From: Bradyrhizobium sp. | GTDB lineage: Bacteria > Pseudomonadota > Alphaproteobacteria > Rhizobiales > Xanthobacteraceae | Length of the DNA: 33,102 nt | Reading direction: 5' to 3' | Assembly (NCBI RefSeq): GCF_016213215.1 | Contig: NZ_JACRAW010000157.1 | Span: 1-33,102 of the forward strand | Shown here: positions 7,011-15,535 of the stretch, in pieces | Position numbering within the stretch: the stretch's first letter is position 1 | Layout: every line of letters begins with the position of its first letter | Made by a program: the position numbers and the translations under genes | Notes under the pieces: model-generated | The model's input: only the letters and a program-made list of their open reading frames with translations | Database searches by the model: none | Told to the model about the DNA's origin: nothing

Positions 7011-7531
7011 CTGAGCCTCCGGGCGTCTGAGACGCCTTTGTTGCGTGGAGGTCTACGCGGGCTTTGTTTCCGGACGGTTTCGCGCACCGGGTAAAATGGT
7101 TTCGCCCGCTCGGGATACCGGTTTCACCCCGGCCAGGGAGCTGGGTTGAAACTGGTTTGCGGCGCTGCGCGCTCCCTAAAGCGTTGCCGGAAGCGGCTGT
7201 TGGATCGGCAATCGCTGCCGCGTACTGGTTGCTGATTCCGCTCGGGTCACAGGCGCGAGGCGGGCCGCCCGGCGCTGCACGCGAGGACCCGCTGATGCGC
7301 AGATGTCACAGATGTAATGGTCGATTCCTCAATTGACGGCTGGTCTTCCAGCGCTGCGCGCCCTATGTGCTGTTGGGAGCCGCCCATCGTAGGGAGAGCT
7401 GTTGTTGGGGGTGGCGCACCGCCCCACAAGTGGCCTGTCTTGCGCCCCCTAGTGCACTGCGCTAAGGCTCACCGCAATTTCAAAGCACACGAATCCGCGG
7501 CCCCCCAAGACTGCGGGAAAAGGCTTGGCCG
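7011..7531. other. Divergent intergenic region upstream of the nuo operon
   Basis: 521 bases without a convincing gene. They should carry the promoters of both the small membrane protein (minus) and the nuo operon (plus). An imperfect inverted pair, CCGGTTTCA near 7120 and TGAAACTGG near 7146, flanks a GC-rich spacer and could be an operator. No riboswitch or recognisable FNR/ArcA-like site was found by eye. Confidence 0.4.
7440..7468 (+). promoter_or_regulatory. Candidate nuo operon promoter
   Basis: TTGCGC and TAAGGC are spaced by 17 bases, about 64 bases before the nuoA ATG. The -10 is a poor match, so this is only a possibility. Confidence 0.25.
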
Positions 7532-7897
7532 ATGAGCGGCATTCTCGAAAACTATCTTCCACTTGTCGTCTTTATAGGGGTTGCCGGGCTGATCGGCCTG
7601 GTGCTGCTGATCGCCCCCTTTGTTGTCGCGTTCCAGCAACCGGATCCGGAAAAGCTGTCCGCCTACGAATGCGGCTTCAACGCCTTCGACGACGCCCGGA
7701 TGAAGTTCGACGTCCGCTTCTATCTCGTCGCCATTCTTTTCATCATCTTCGACCTGGAAGTGGCGTTTCTGTTCCCATGGGCGGTGGCGTTCGGCAAGTT
7801 GGGGGCGACCGGCTTCTGGTCGATGGTCGTTTTTCTCGCCGTGCTCACGGTGGGATTCGCCTATGAATGGAAGAAAGGGGCGCTGGAATGGGATTGA
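7532..7897 (+). CDS. nuoA: NADH-quinone oxidoreductase subunit A (complex I)
   Basis: A 121-aa membrane subunit of respiratory complex I, part of the junction near the quinone chamber. It has the usual three transmembrane segments (about residues 8-31, 61-83 and 90-113). The first loop contains the conserved motif SAYECGFNAFDDA with the cysteine that marks this loop in NuoA/ND3. The acidic FDLEVAFLFPW segment of the second helix is intact. The ATG has AAAAGG 10 bases upstream. It is the first gene of the 14-subunit operon; its last codons overlap the nuoB start by 10 bases, suggesting coupled translation. Confidence 0.97.
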   Translation: MSGILENYLPLVVFIGVAGLIGLVLLIAPFVVAFQQPDPEKLSAYECGFNAFDDARMKFDVRFYLVAILFIIFDLEVAFLFPWAVAFGKLGATGFWSMVVFLAVLTVGFAYEWKKGALEWD

Positions 7898-8484
7898 ACC
7901 CGACCCCTGCCGCATCCCCGTCAGGGCCGCTGATCGCTCCGGCTCCAAAGGGTATTCTCGACCCCGCCACCGGTAAGCCGGTGGGGGCGGACGATCCGTT
8001 TTTCGGCGAGATCAACCGGGAACTCTCGGACAAGGGCTTCTTCGTCGCCGCCGCCGATGACCTCATCACCTGGTCGCGCACCGGCTCGCTGATGTGGATG
8101 ACCTTCGGACTCGCCTGCTGCGCGGTCGAGATGATGCAGTTATCGATGCCGCGTTACGACGTCGAGCGCTTCGGATTTGCCCCGCGCGCTTCGCCGCGGC
8201 AGTCCGACGTGATGATCGTCGCCGGTACACTGACCAACAAGATGGCGCCGGCCCTGCGCAAGGTCTACGACCAGATGCCGGAGCCGCGCTACGTCATCTC
8301 GATGGGCTCGTGCGCGAACGGCGGCGGCTACTATCACTATTCGTACTCGGTCGTGCGCGGCTGTGACCGCATCGTGCCGGTCGACATCTACGTGCCCGGC
8401 TGTCCGCCGACGGCGGAAGCTCTGCTTTACGGCGTGCTGCTGCTGCAGAAGAAGATCCGGCGCATCGGCACCATCGAACGCTAA
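7888..8484 (+). CDS. nuoB: NADH-quinone oxidoreductase subunit B (complex I, cluster N2)
   Basis: A 198-aa peripheral-arm subunit carrying the terminal [4Fe-4S] cluster N2, which hands electrons to quinone. All four ligands are present: the tandem Cys77-Cys78 in GLACCAVEMM, Cys142 in GSCANGG and Cys172 in PGCPPTAE. An N-terminal extension of about 35 residues rich in Pro and Ala precedes the conserved fold. The start at 7888 overlaps the nuoA end and has AAAGGGG upstream; the same frame is open to 7867, but that would lie inside nuoA without a site. It is followed after 11 bases by nuoC. Confidence 0.97.
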   Translation: MGLNPTPAASPSGPLIAPAPKGILDPATGKPVGADDPFFGEINRELSDKGFFVAAADDLITWSRTGSLMWMTFGLACCAVEMMQLSMPRYDVERFGFAPRASPRQSDVMIVAGTLTNKMAPALRKVYDQMPEPRYVISMGSCANGGGYYHYSYSVVRGCDRIVPVDIYVPGCPPTAEALLYGVLLLQKKIRRIGTIER

Positions 8485-8495
8485 GGTTTTGGCTT

Positions 8496-9107
8496 ATGGA
8501 CGACGGCAGGCTCGACGCCTTGGGGCAGACGATCGTTAGCGCGCTTCCGGGCGCCGCTATCGGTCACACCGTGGCTTTCAACCAGCTCACGATCCTGGTT
8601 GAAATTGAAAAGATCGTCGAGATCGCAAAGTACCTGCGCGACGATCCCGCCTGCCGCTTCGTCAATCTCATCGACATCACGGCGGTGGACTATCCGGAGC
8701 GGGAAAAGCGCTTCGATGTCGTCTATCACCTGATGTCGCCGACGCTGAATGGGCGGATCCGTCTGCGTGGGCAGGCCGATGAGACGACGCAGGTGCCCTC
8801 GATCATCGAGGTCTTTCCCGGCGCCGACTGGTTCGAGCGCGAGACCTACGACCTTTACGGCGTGATCTTCGTCGGCCATCCGGACATGCGGCGCATCCTC
8901 ACCGATTACGGCTTCGAAGGGCACCCGCTGCGCAAGGATTTCCCGCTGACCGGCTTCGTCGAGGTTCGCTACGACGATCAGGAAAAGCGCGTCGTCTACG
9001 AGACGGTCCGCCTCAACCAGGAATTCCGCAAGTTCGATTTCCTCTCGCCGTGGGAGGGTGCGGACTACCCCTTGCCGGGTGATGAGAAGGCGGGGCCGAA
9101 GGTCTGA
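8496..9107 (+). CDS. nuoC: NADH-quinone oxidoreductase subunit C (complex I)
   Basis: A 203-aa peripheral-arm subunit (30-kDa type) that packs against NuoD and helps connect the hydrophilic arm to the membrane arm. The family signature is clear: FPGADWFERETYDLYGV, then HPDMRRILTDYGFEGHPLRKDFPLTG. In E. coli this domain is fused to NuoD; here the genes are separate with a 2-base gap, as in other alphaproteobacteria and in mitochondria. The ATG at 8496 follows TAAGG. No cofactor ligands are expected or seen. Confidence 0.97.
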   Translation: MDDGRLDALGQTIVSALPGAAIGHTVAFNQLTILVEIEKIVEIAKYLRDDPACRFVNLIDITAVDYPEREKRFDVVYHLMSPTLNGRIRLRGQADETTQVPSIIEVFPGADWFERETYDLYGVIFVGHPDMRRILTDYGFEGHPLRKDFPLTGFVEVRYDDQEKRVVYETVRLNQEFRKFDFLSPWEGADYPLPGDEKAGPKV

Positions 9108-9109
9108 TC

Positions 9110-10300
9110 ATGAACGAACAGAATCTCCGCAATTTCACGATCAACTTCGGGCCGCAGCACCCCGCCGCGCACGGCGTGCTGCGCCTTGTCCTCGAACTCG
9201 ATGGTGAGGTGGTCGAGCGCGTCGATCCGCATATCGGGCTCCTGCATCGCGGAACCGAGAAGCTGATCGAGGCCAAGACCTACCTGCAGGCGATCCCGTA
9301 TTTCGACCGGCTCGACTACGTCGCGCCGATGAACCAGGAGCATGCATTCTGTCTCGCGGCGGAGAGGCTGTTGGGCATCGAGGTGCCACGCCGCGGCCAG
9401 TTGATCCGCGTCCTGTACTGCGAGATAGGTCGTATTCTCTCGCACCTTCTCAACGTCACCACGCAGGCGATGGACGTCGGCGCGCTGACCCCGCCGTTGT
9501 GGGGCTTCGAAGAGCGCGAAAAACTGATGATGTTCTACGAGCGCGCCTCGGGCAGCCGCATGCATGCGGCGTATTTCCGCATCGGGGGCGTGCACCAGGA
9601 TCTGCCGCCCAAGCTGATCGACGACATCGAGGCCTGGTGCGATCCGTTCCTGAAAGTGGTCGACGATCTCGACCGGCTGCTCACGGGCAACCGCATCTTC
9701 AAGCAACGTAACGTCGATATCGGCGTGGTGACGCTGAAGCAGGCGTGGGAGTGGGGCTTTTCCGGCGTGATGGTGCGCGGCTCGGGCGCAGCCTGGGACC
9801 TGCGCAAGGCGCAGCCTTACGAGTGCTATGCCGAGATGGATTTCGATGTCCCGATCGGCAAGAACGGCGACTGCTACGACCGCTATTTGATCCGTATGGA
9901 AGAGATGCGTCAGTCCGTGCGCATCATGAAGCAGTGCATCGCGAAACTGCGGGCACCGGACGGGCAGGGGCCGGTGGCGATCGAGGATCACAAGGTCTTC
10001 CCGCCGCGTCGCGGCGAGATGAAGCGCTCGATGGAAGCGCTGATCCATCATTTCAAGCTCTATACCGAAGGCGTCCACGTGCCGGCCGGCGAGATCTACG
10101 CTGCGGTCGAGGCGCCGAAGGGCGAGTTCGGCGTCTATCTGGTCGCCGACGGCTCCAACAAACCTTACAAGTGCAAGATCCGCGCGCCGGGTTTTGCGCA
10201 TCTGCAGGCGATGGATTTCATCTGCAGGGGGCACCTGCTCGCCGACGTCTCCGCCATTCTCGGCTCGCTCGACATTGTGTTCGGAGAGGTCGATCGGTGA
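9110..10300 (+). CDS. nuoD: NADH-quinone oxidoreductase subunit D (complex I, 49-kDa type)
   Basis: A 396-aa subunit that forms, with NuoB, the quinone-binding cavity; its fold derives from [NiFe]-hydrogenase large subunits. Near the N-terminus is NFGPQHPAAHGVLRL (including the quinone-facing His), followed by PHIGLLHRGTEKL and YFDRLDYVAPMNQEH with the conserved Tyr. The C-terminus ends DIVFGEVDR, as is typical. The ATG lies 2 bases after nuoC. The stop codon overlaps the start of the FkbM methyltransferase gene (TGATG), so the next protein is probably made by translational coupling. Confidence 0.97.
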   Translation: MNEQNLRNFTINFGPQHPAAHGVLRLVLELDGEVVERVDPHIGLLHRGTEKLIEAKTYLQAIPYFDRLDYVAPMNQEHAFCLAAERLLGIEVPRRGQLIRVLYCEIGRILSHLLNVTTQAMDVGALTPPLWGFEEREKLMMFYERASGSRMHAAYFRIGGVHQDLPPKLIDDIEAWCDPFLKVVDDLDRLLTGNRIFKQRNVDIGVVTLKQAWEWGFSGVMVRGSGAAWDLRKAQPYECYAEMDFDVPIGKNGDCYDRYLIRMEEMRQSVRIMKQCIAKLRAPDGQGPVAIEDHKVFPPRRGEMKRSMEALIHHFKLYTEGVHVPAGEIYAAVEAPKGEFGVYLVADGSNKPYKCKIRAPGFAHLQAMDFICRGHLLADVSAILGSLDIVFGEVDR

Positions 10301-11262
10301 TGGCGCAGGCGCCGATTCAGTTTGACCGTGCCTCGGGGGCCCTTGTAGGTGCCAACCTGTGGGAGCGGACGGCTGCGCTGGCGCTGGCGACGGGCTCGAA
10401 GATCTCCTCGCACTTTTCGCATCGTGGCTACATCGGTTGCGCCAATCTGCTGCGCAAGACGCTGCCCGAGCGCAATATCGCGATCAAGCTCAACTCCGAC
10501 GCCGTCTTCGAGTTTCCCTATGGCGACGGGTACTGGAGCAAGCTGCTCAATCGCTCGTACAACTATGAGGACGAACTGGAGCTCCTGTTCCGCGATTCGG
10601 TGTCGGTCGACTACACGCTGATCGATTGCGGCGCCAATTACGGGTACTGGTCGGTGCTGGTGTCGAGCGCGCCGTTCGGCTCGCACCGCGCGATCGCGAT
10701 CGAGCCGTCGTCGGACAATTTCGAGAAACTGACCAACAACGCCTCGGTCAATGGCAACCGCTTCGAATGCATGCGCTGCGCGATCGGCTCGCAGCGCGGC
10801 ACGGCGCGGCTCTCCGGCACCAAGCACGAGAAGTTCAGCATCGCCGGCAATCCGTCCGAACGCGGCGAGGAGGTTCCGGTGATCGCGCTCGACGACATGC
10901 TGGACGACGGCAGGATCGCGGCCGGTGGCAAATACCTGATCAAGCTCGACGTCGAAGGCGTCGAGATCGAGGCCATCAAGGGCGGCACGCGACTGCTTCA
11001 GAGCGACAGCGTCATCATCTGCGAGGAGCACGGCAGCGACCGCGCCCACTCGGTCTCGCGCTATATCCTCGAGCACACCCCGCTGAAGCTGATCGTCTAC
11101 GACCCCCAGAGCAACCGGATGGAGACCGTGAAGGAGCTGTCGATCCTCGACCGCATCAAGGCCTCGACCCATGTCGGCTACAACGTATTTGGCACCGCAA
11201 GCGCATTCTGGCAGGACAGGATCGATGTCCTGAATGCGAAGATCGCGCGCCGCACGCAGTGA
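10300..11262 (+). CDS. FkbM-family SAM-dependent methyltransferase inside the nuo operon
   Basis: A 320-aa methyltransferase. The FkbM domain spans about residues 100-270: SAM motif I IDCGANYGYW (108-117), the acidic post-I strand IAIEPS (132-137), VIALDDML (194-201), and the family hallmark LIKLDVEGVE (213-222). FkbM-type enzymes usually O-methylate sugars, lipids or polyketides; the substrate here is unknown. The roughly 90-residue N-terminal part has no known domain. ATG 10300 overlaps the nuoD stop; GTG 10297 is an alternative, and GGAGAGG at 10283-10289 can serve either. It is not a recognised complex I subunit, yet is flanked by nuoD and nuoE (14-base gap) in one direction. A role in modifying complex I or its lipid or quinone environment is possible but pure inference. 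Confidence 0.9.
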   Translation: MAQAPIQFDRASGALVGANLWERTAALALATGSKISSHFSHRGYIGCANLLRKTLPERNIAIKLNSDAVFEFPYGDGYWSKLLNRSYNYEDELELLFRDSVSVDYTLIDCGANYGYWSVLVSSAPFGSHRAIAIEPSSDNFEKLTNNASVNGNRFECMRCAIGSQRGTARLSGTKHEKFSIAGNPSERGEEVPVIALDDMLDDGRIAAGGKYLIKLDVEGVEIEAIKGGTRLLQSDSVIICEEHGSDRAHSVSRYILEHTPLKLIVYDPQSNRMETVKELSILDRIKASTHVGYNVFGTASAFWQDRIDVLNAKIARRTQ

Positions 11263-11276
11263 GAGATTGAACGAAG

Positions 11277-11888
11277 ATGTCCGTCCGCCGCCTAGCACCC
11301 AAGGAATTGCAGCCACAGAGCTTCGCGTTCACCGAGGAGAATCTCGCGTTCGCCAGGCAGCAGATCGCGAAATATCCGCCGGGACGTCAGGCCTCCGCGG
11401 TCATCGCCATCCTGTGGCGCGCGCAGGAGCAGAACGAGGGCTGGGTTTCCGAAGCGGCCATTCGCACCGTGGCCGACCTGCTCGACATGCCCTACATCCG
11501 CGTGCTGGAAGTCGCGACTTTCTACACCATGTTCCAGCTCCAGCCGGTCGGCAAGAAAGCCCATGTCCAGGTCTGTGGCACGACGCCCTGCCGGCTGCGG
11601 GGCGCAGAAGACCTTATCAAGGTGTGTCAGCACCGGATCGATCACGAGGCTTTCCATCTCTCCCAGGACGGCAATTTCAGCTGGGAAGAGGTCGAGTGTC
11701 TGGGGGCCTGCGTGAACGCGCCGATGGTCCAAATCGGAAAGGACACGTACGAGGATCTCACCCCCGAAAGCTTCGGCAAGGTGCTGGACGGCTTCGCGAC
11801 CGGGAATCCGCCCAAGCCGGGCCCGCAAAACGGTCGGCAGTTCTCCGCGCCCATCACCGGGCCGACGACGCTCAAGGAAACGACATGA
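11277..11888 (+). CDS. nuoE: NADH-quinone oxidoreductase subunit E (complex I, 24-kDa type)
   Basis: A 203-aa subunit of the NADH-dehydrogenase module carrying the [2Fe-2S] cluster N1a. Ligands are Cys100 and Cys105 (VCGTTPC) and Cys141 and Cys145 (ECLGAC). The helical N-terminal half contains ATFYTMFQLQPVG, typical of the thioredoxin-like family. The C-terminal tail after about residue 175 is longer than in E. coli NuoE (166 aa) and rich in Pro, Gly and Thr (KPGPQNGRQFSAPITGPTT), as often seen in rhizobia. The stop overlaps an in-frame ATG of the next small gene. Confidence 0.97.
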   Translation: MSVRRLAPKELQPQSFAFTEENLAFARQQIAKYPPGRQASAVIAILWRAQEQNEGWVSEAAIRTVADLLDMPYIRVLEVATFYTMFQLQPVGKKAHVQVCGTTPCRLRGAEDLIKVCQHRIDHEAFHLSQDGNFSWEEVECLGACVNAPMVQIGKDTYEDLTPESFGKVLDGFATGNPPKPGPQNGRQFSAPITGPTTLKETT

Positions 11889-11935
11889 GGCGGGCGGGTG
11901 CATTGCCGGCGGCCGCGCCGGGGAGGGTGGTTGCG

Positions 11936-12100
11936 ATGAACAAGTGGGCCTTTATCGCCATGCACGGGGTGGCCGCGGCCGTGTTCATCTTCCTGCTGCA
12001 GCATTTCGCGCTGCATGCCTCGTTAGAATCAAGCCTGTTATGGGCGCTGACCTTCGCGGGTTGCGCCGCAGGCCTTGCGTATATGCAGGCCAACCGCTGA
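11936..12100 (+). CDS. Small two-helix membrane protein between nuoE and nuoF (54 aa)
   Basis: No known family is recognised. The protein consists of two hydrophobic helices (about residues 3-24, WAFIAMHGVAAAVFIFLLQ, and 32-50, LLWALTFAGCAAGLAYM) joined by a short loop with His and Ser/Glu. It is probably an inner-membrane hairpin. GGGGAGGGTGG immediately upstream of ATG 11936 is one of the best ribosome-binding sites in the operon. An earlier ATG at 11885, overlapping the nuoE stop, would add 17 residues (RRAGALPAAAPGRVV) and cannot be excluded. It sits in a 229-base gap between two subunits that normally lie side by side, so it is co-transcribed with complex I. It may be an accessory or assembly factor; this is inference from position only. 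Confidence 0.78.
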   Translation: MNKWAFIAMHGVAAAVFIFLLQHFALHASLESSLLWALTFAGCAAGLAYMQANR

Positions 12101-12117
12101 TCGGAAAGCAGTAGAGC

Positions 12118-13443
12118 ATGCTCGAGGACAAGGATCGCATCTTCAGGAACCTCTATGGTCTCCATGATTGGGGGCTTGAGGGCGCGCGCCGTCGTGGCGC
12201 CTGGGACAACACCAAGGCGATCATCGACAAGGGCCGCGACTGGATCGTCAACGAGATGAAGGCGTCCGGCCTGCGCGGGCGGGGCGGGGCAGGCTTCCCC
12301 ACCGGCCTGAAATGGTCCTTCATGCCCAAGGAATCGACCGACGGCCGCCCGAACTATCTCGTGGTCAATGCCGACGAATCCGAGCCCGGCACCTGCAAGG
12401 ACCGCGAGATCATGCGGCATGATCCGCATGTCTTGATTGAAGGGTGCCTGGTCGCCAGCTTCGCGATGGGCGCCCATGCCTGCTACATCTATGTCCGTGG
12501 CGAGTTCATCCGCGAGCGCGAGCGGCTGCAGGCGGCGATCGATCAGGCCTATGAGGCCAAGCTGATCGGCAAGGACAACGTCCACGGCTGGCCGTTCGAT
12601 CTCTACGTCGCGCACGGCGCAGGCGCCTATATCTGCGGCGAGGAAACCGCGCTTCTGGAAAGCCTCGAGGGCAAGAAGGGCCAGCCGCGGCTGAAGCCGC
12701 CGTTCCCGGCCAATGTCGGCCTGTTCGGCTGCCCGACCACGGTCAACAACGTCGAGTCGATCGCGGTTGCTCCGACGATCCTGCGCCGCGGCGCAGGCTG
12801 GTTCGCCGGCATTGGAAGGCCGAACAATGTCGGTACGAAGCTGTTCTGCATCTCCGGGCATGTCGAGCGGCCCTGCAACGTCGAAGAGGCGATGGGCATT
12901 CCGTTCCGCGAACTGATTGAAAAGCACTGCGGCGGCGTTCGCGGCGGCTGGGACAATCTCAAGGCGGTCATTCCGGGCGGCTCGTCGGTGCGCATGGTGC
13001 CCGCCGAGCAGATCATCGACACGCCGATGGATTTCGACAGCCTGAGCAAGCTGCGCTCCGGCCTCGGCACCGCTGCAGTGATCGTGATGGACAAGTCCAC
13101 CGATCTCATCCGGGCAATCGCGCGCATCTCCTACTTCTACAAGCACGAGAGCTGCGGCCAGTGCACGCCGTGCCGCGAAGGAACGGGGTGGATGTGGCGG
13201 GTGTTGACCCGCATGGCCGAAGGTCGCGCCCACAAGCGCGAGATCGACATGCTGCTCGAAGTCACAAGGCAGGTCGAGGGCCACACCATCTGCGCGCTCG
13301 GCGACGCCGCGGCCTGGCCGGTCCAGGGCCTGATCACCCATTTCCGTCACGAGATCGAAGCGCGCATCGACGAATATTCGCGCAAGGCCGATGCCGATGA
13401 TGTCGGGGTTCGAGATCCCGCTCACATGGCGGCGGCGGAGTAA
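12118..13443 (+). CDS. nuoF: NADH-quinone oxidoreductase subunit F (complex I, 51-kDa type)
   Basis: A 441-aa subunit that binds NADH, FMN and the [4Fe-4S] cluster N3; this is where electrons enter. The glycine-rich nucleotide motif GRGGAGFPTG is at residues 54-63, followed by NADESEPGTCKDR and GAGAYICGEETALLESLEG (FMN and NADH contacts). Cluster N3 ligands are Cys346, Cys349 and Cys352 (CGQCTPC) plus Cys392 in HTICALGD. The length is typical. The ribosome-binding site is weak (GGAAAG/GTAGAG). nuoG follows after 6 bases. Confidence 0.97.
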   Translation: MLEDKDRIFRNLYGLHDWGLEGARRRGAWDNTKAIIDKGRDWIVNEMKASGLRGRGGAGFPTGLKWSFMPKESTDGRPNYLVVNADESEPGTCKDREIMRHDPHVLIEGCLVASFAMGAHACYIYVRGEFIRERERLQAAIDQAYEAKLIGKDNVHGWPFDLYVAHGAGAYICGEETALLESLEGKKGQPRLKPPFPANVGLFGCPTTVNNVESIAVAPTILRRGAGWFAGIGRPNNVGTKLFCISGHVERPCNVEEAMGIPFRELIEKHCGGVRGGWDNLKAVIPGGSSVRMVPAEQIIDTPMDFDSLSKLRSGLGTAAVIVMDKSTDLIRAIARISYFYKHESCGQCTPCREGTGWMWRVLTRMAEGRAHKREIDMLLEVTRQVEGHTICALGDAAAWPVQGLITHFRHEIEARIDEYSRKADADDVGVRDPAHMAAAE

Positions 13444-13449
13444 GGAAGA

Positions 13450-15525
13450 ATGACGAAACTCATCATCGATGGCAAAGAGGTCGATGTTCCGCCGGAGTAC
13501 ACGCTGCTGCAGGCGTGCGAGGCGGCGGGGGCCGAGATTCCGCGCTTCTGCTACCACGAGCGGCTGTCGATCGCCGGCAATTGCCGGATGTGCCTGGTTG
13601 AAGTGAAGGGCGGGCCGAAGCCGGTCGCGAGCTGCGCCTGGGGCGTGCGTGACTGCCGTCCGGGCCCGAAGGGCGAGCCGCCGGAGATCTCCACGCGCTC
13701 GCCGATGGTGAAGAAGGCGCGCGAAGGCGTGATGGAGTTCCTGCTGATCAACCATCCCTTGGATTGCCCGATCTGCGACCAGGGCGGCGAGTGCGACCTG
13801 CAGGATCAGGCGATGGGCTACGGCGTCGACACCAGCCGCTATGCCGAGAACAAGCGCGCGGTGGAGGACAAGTATCTGGGCGCGCTGGTCAAGACCTCGA
13901 TGAATCGCTGCATCCAGTGCACACGGTGTGTCCGATTCTCCGCCGAAGTCGCCGGCGCGCCGGAAATGGGGGCGATCGGGCGCGGCGAGGATATGGAGAT
14001 CACGACCTATCTGGAGCATGCCCTGACCTCGGAACTGCAGGGCAACCTCGTCGACATCTGCCCGGTCGGCGCGCTGACCTCGAAGCCATACGCCTTCGCC
14101 GCGCGGCCTTGGGAACTCGGCAAGACGCAGTCGATCGACGTGATGGACGGCCTCGGCTCGGCGATCCGCGTCGACACCCGCGGTCGCGAGGTGATGCGCA
14201 TCCTGCCCCGCGTCAACGAGGCGGTGAACGAGGAGTGGATCTCGGACAAGACCAGGCACATCGTCGATGGCCTGCGCACGCAGCGGCTCGACCGGCCCTA
14301 CATCCGCGAGAACGGCAGACTGCGCGCCGCCACCTGGACGGAAGCGTTCGCGGCGATCGCCGCCAAGGCGGCCCGTTCCGACGGCAAGCGCATCGGCGCG
14401 ATCGCGGGCGATCTTGCCGGCGTCGAAGAGATGTTCGCGCTGAAGGAGCTGCTTGCCAAGTTCGGCTCCGCCAATCTGGCAGTGCAGGGCGGCGACGCCT
14501 TCAATGCCAGGCTCGGCCGCGGCTCCTACATCTTCAATCCGACCATCGCCGGAATCGAGCAGGCCGACGCGCTGCTGATCATCGGCTCAAATCCACGGAA
14601 GGAAGCTGCCGTCTTCAACGCCCGGATCCGCAAACGCTGGCGCACCGGCCAGTTGAAGATCGGGCTTATCGGCGCCAAGGCCGAACTCACCTACGACTAC
14701 GATCATCTCGGCGCCGGGACCGATACGCTGAGCGATCTTGCCGCCGGCAAGCATTCCTTCAGCGACGTGCTCAAGGGCGCGAAGAACCCGATCGTGCTGG
14801 TAGGGGCGGGTGCGGCCGCGCGCCACGATGGCGCTGCCGTTCTCGCAGCTGCGGCGAAGCTCGCGCTCAATGTCGGCGCGGTGAAGGACGGCTGGAACGG
14901 CTTTGCCGTCCTGCACGAAACCGCATCGCGCGTCGGCGGGCTGGATATCGGCTTTGCCGCGGGGCCGGGCGCGCTGAACGGCGCGCAGATGACGACGTTC
15001 GGCACGCTCGATCTCTTGTTCCTGCTTGGCGCCGACGAGATCAAGGCGCCGGACGGCACCTTCGTCGTCTATATCGGCACGCATGGCGATCGCGGCGCCC
15101 ACCGCGCCGATGTGATCCTGCCGGCAGCCGCGTACACGGAAAAGTCGGCGATCTACGTCAACACCGAAGGTCGTGTGCAGATGACCGGCCGGGCGGCTTT
15201 CCCGCCCGGAGAAGCACGCGAGGACTGGGCGATCATTCGTGCCCTGTCCGAGGCGCTCGGCAAGAAGCTGCCGTACGATTCAATGGCGGCGTTGCGGCAG
15301 GCGGTCTTCAAGGCGGTGCCGCACCTGATGCGCCTCGACCAGATCGAAGCGGGCACCGCGGACCACATCAAGGCGCTCGCCGGCAAGGGCGGCAGCCTCG
15401 AGAAGGCGCTGTTCAAACCGTTGATCGAGGACTTCTACCTGACCAACCCGATTGCGCGCGCATCGGCCACGATGGCCGAGTGCTCGCGCCTCGCCTCCGG
15501 CAAGATCCTGAGCGCAGCGGAGTGA
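13450..15525 (+). CDS. nuoG: NADH-quinone oxidoreductase subunit G (complex I, 75-kDa type)
   Basis: A 691-aa iron-sulfur subunit, the electron wire between NuoF and NuoI. The [2Fe-2S] N1b ligands are Cys34, Cys45, Cys48 and Cys62. The unusual His-Cys3 N5 cluster has His102, Cys106, Cys109 and Cys115 (HPLDCPICDQGGEC). N4 has Cys154, Cys157, Cys160 and Cys204 (VDICPVG). The C-terminal half keeps the molybdopterin-oxidoreductase fold without a cofactor. At 691 aa it matches the mitochondrial NDUFS1 type rather than the roughly 900-aa E. coli form, and the extra N7 ligand set of E. coli is not seen. A good ribosome-binding site (AAGGAAG) precedes the ATG. Confidence 0.97.
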   Translation: MTKLIIDGKEVDVPPEYTLLQACEAAGAEIPRFCYHERLSIAGNCRMCLVEVKGGPKPVASCAWGVRDCRPGPKGEPPEISTRSPMVKKAREGVMEFLLINHPLDCPICDQGGECDLQDQAMGYGVDTSRYAENKRAVEDKYLGALVKTSMNRCIQCTRCVRFSAEVAGAPEMGAIGRGEDMEITTYLEHALTSELQGNLVDICPVGALTSKPYAFAARPWELGKTQSIDVMDGLGSAIRVDTRGREVMRILPRVNEAVNEEWISDKTRHIVDGLRTQRLDRPYIRENGRLRAATWTEAFAAIAAKAARSDGKRIGAIAGDLAGVEEMFALKELLAKFGSANLAVQGGDAFNARLGRGSYIFNPTIAGIEQADALLIIGSNPRKEAAVFNARIRKRWRTGQLKIGLIGAKAELTYDYDHLGAGTDTLSDLAAGKHSFSDVLKGAKNPIVLVGAGAAARHDGAAVLAAAAKLALNVGAVKDGWNGFAVLHETASRVGGLDIGFAAGPGALNGAQMTTFGTLDLLFLLGADEIKAPDGTFVVYIGTHGDRGAHRADVILPAAAYTEKSAIYVNTEGRVQMTGRAAFPPGEAREDWAIIRALSEALGKKLPYDSMAALRQAVFKAVPHLMRLDQIEAGTADHIKALAGKGGSLEKALFKPLIEDFYLTNPIARASATMAECSRLASGKILSAAE

Positions 15526-15535
15526 GCGTGACCTG

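Noticed and set aside
11872..14259. A 795-codon open frame on the minus strand opposite nuoF and nuoG
   Set aside because: Antisense shadow in GC-rich DNA; low-complexity composition and no ribosome-binding site or known domain.
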